Both the position numbers and the translations under genes were made by a program. From CBCXVS01 sp965178525 (GTDB lineage: Bacteria > Tectomicrobia > Entotheonellia > Entotheonellales > Entotheonellaceae): a stretch of DNA of 23,926 nucleotides. How positions within the stretch are numbered: position 1 is the first letter of the stretch; every line of letters begins with the position of its first letter. The notes beneath the pieces are model-generated. The model saw only the letters and a program-made list of their open reading frames with translations. It ran no database searches and had not been told where the DNA came from. Positions 23,036 through 23,926 of the stretch are shown piece by piece. The DNA lies in contig CBCXVS010000094.1 in NCBI GenBank assembly GCA_965178525.1, positions 1 through 23,926 on the forward strand, given 5' to 3'.

Positions 23036-23926
23036 GGGTCAACAACATGACTAACACCATTGCGGCAAGCGCCGATACCACGAGCCATTCAGGGATATTC
23101 TCGAGCGCCTGTTCCCAGCTGATATCCCGGAAAAGCCACTGCGTCAGCATGAGTAGTGTGGTGGCGGCGCCTGCCGCTAACATGGCAAGCGTTACGCCGG
23201 AGCCAGACCACGCTCCTAGACCGAACATCTGAGTCAGCAAAGTCGAGGCGGATTGGAAGTCTTGAGCACGGAAGAGGACCCAGGTCAGGCAAATCAAGAG
23301 AAAGGTTAAGAGCGCTAGACCAAATTGCGCCAATGGATGGGTCCAGACGCGATAGTGTCCCAGGATCTTTTTCACCCCGACCTCTCCGGCCAGGTAGAGG
23401 CCATGTAGTCCTCCCCATGCGACGAAGTGCCAGGCGGCGCCGTGCCAGAGACCGCCGACGAGCATCGTCATCATCAGATTCCGATACCTAGAGAAGGCTC
23501 TAGCCCGATTTCCACCCATGGGGATGTAGAGGTAGTCGCGTAGCCAGGAGGATAGCGAGATATGCCAGTGGCGCCAGAAGTCGGAAAAGCCAACGGCCCC
23601 GTATGGGCGACGAAAATTGTCCGGCAACACGAAGCTCAAGCAGAGTGCTACGCCAATGCCACAGAGAGAATACCCGCCAAAGTCGAAGAAAATCTGCCCC
23701 GCAAAGGCGAATGTTCCCAGCCAAGCTTCACTGAATCCTGCTAAAGCGGGCGCGGTATAAACCTGGTCAGCGACGGGTGCGAGGATCTCGTCTGCCAGGA
23801 TGCGCTTCTGAAAGAGGCCGATCGTCAGAAGCATCATTCCCCACCCTAACCCGAAGTTCCCCTGGCAGAATAGGCGGAGGGTTAAGTAGATCAACAGGTT
23901 GGCCCAATTCAAAAGTCCATTTACAT
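23004..23926 (-). CDS. MBOAT-family O-acyltransferase (AlgI-like), N-terminus beyond window
   Basis: The frame is open to the window end (V-N-G-L-L-N-W upstream of the TTG at 23912), so the start and the first third or more lie outside. The visible part holds the conserved catalytic region: TIGLFQKRILADEILAPVAD, FAGQIFFDFGGYSLCGIGVA, DFWRHWHISLSSWLRDYLYI and PMGGNR, then GGLWHGAAWHFVAWGGLHGL with the presumed active-site His (WHG). Several membrane helices follow. The family moves acyl groups across the membrane onto polysaccharides such as alginate or teichoic acid. The 5' part of the visible frame is the 69-base inverted terminal repeat. It stops at 23004, inside the overlapping SGNH-type gene, so the two are probably coupled. 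Confidence 0.88.
   Translation of the reverse strand, partial: VNGLLNWANLLIYLTLRLFCQGNFGLGWGMMLLTIGLFQKRILADEILAPVADQVYTAPALAGFSEAWLGTFAFAGQIFFDFGGYSLCGIGVALCLSFVLPDNFRRPYGAVGFSDFWRHWHISLSSWLRDYLYIPMGGNRARAFSRYRNLMMTMLVGGLWHGAAWHFVAWGGLHGLYLAGEVGVKKILGHYRVWTHPLAQFGLALLTFLLICLTWVLFRAQDFQSASTLLTQMFGLGAWSGSGVTLAMLAAGAATTLLMLTQWLFRDISWEQALENIPEWLVVSALAAMVLVMLLTHGENRGFIYF
23851..23919. repeat. Terminal inverted repeat, right copy
   Basis: This is the exact reverse complement of bases 1-69. Here the sequence is in its natural setting, inside the reading frame of the MBOAT acyltransferase; seven more bases follow to the window end. It is therefore the original, and the left copy is the displaced one. 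Confidence 0.9.

Overview
The window is GC-rich, densely coded bacterial DNA with no rRNA or tRNA gene that I could see. A two-partner-secretion (TPS) exoprotein domain and periplasm-directed proteins point to a Gram-negative. LLM flavin oxidoreductase, M20 amidohydrolases, MmgE/PrpD, ThuA, DUF29 and heptanucleotide tandem repeats are typical of a large accessory-rich genome, such as Tectomicrobia/Entotheonella-like, deltaproteobacterial or cyanobacteria-like lineages. That placement is inference, not proof.

Layout. (1) 1-345: a DUF4360-like secreted protein on the minus strand. Its 3' end is replaced by a 69-bp sequence that is the exact inverted copy of the other window end (23851-23919). 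(2) 8544-962, minus strand: a tightly packed three-gene operon. It encodes a TIR-domain membrane protein, a secreted protein with an Ig/PKD-like domain, and a very large exported TPS / beta-helix-repeat / TPR / CHAT-protease protein, which is broken by a single-base frameshift just before the CHAT domain. This is the most system-like locus of the window. (3) 9005-9415: a small unrecognised protein. (4) 9884-15678, plus strand: a catabolic-looking run with an LLM-class monooxygenase, two tandem M20 amidohydrolases (the second frameshifted), and a histidine-rich protein of unknown family that ends in a good intrinsic terminator. (5) 21000-15766, minus strand: zinc-ribbon protein, FAD-dependent amino-acid-oxidase-like enzyme, DUF29 (two in-frame stops), MmgE/PrpD (frameshifted), a haloacid-dehalogenase C-terminal remnant, a GNAT acetyltransferase, a DUF4258/YgiT toxin-antitoxin pair, the remnant of one nucleotidyltransferase and an intact MNT-type nucleotidyltransferase. 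(6) 21149-21844, plus strand: a ThuA-like protein. (7) 23926-21980, minus strand: an MBOAT O-acyltransferase (cut by the window end) overlapping an SGNH-type membrane-anchored protein, a classical pair for acylating an exopolysaccharide.

At least three long genes carry single-base frameshifts and one carries two nonsense codons. These are either real decay or residual sequencing errors, and the window alone cannot separate the two. TAG ends many intact genes here, so amber recoding is unlikely.
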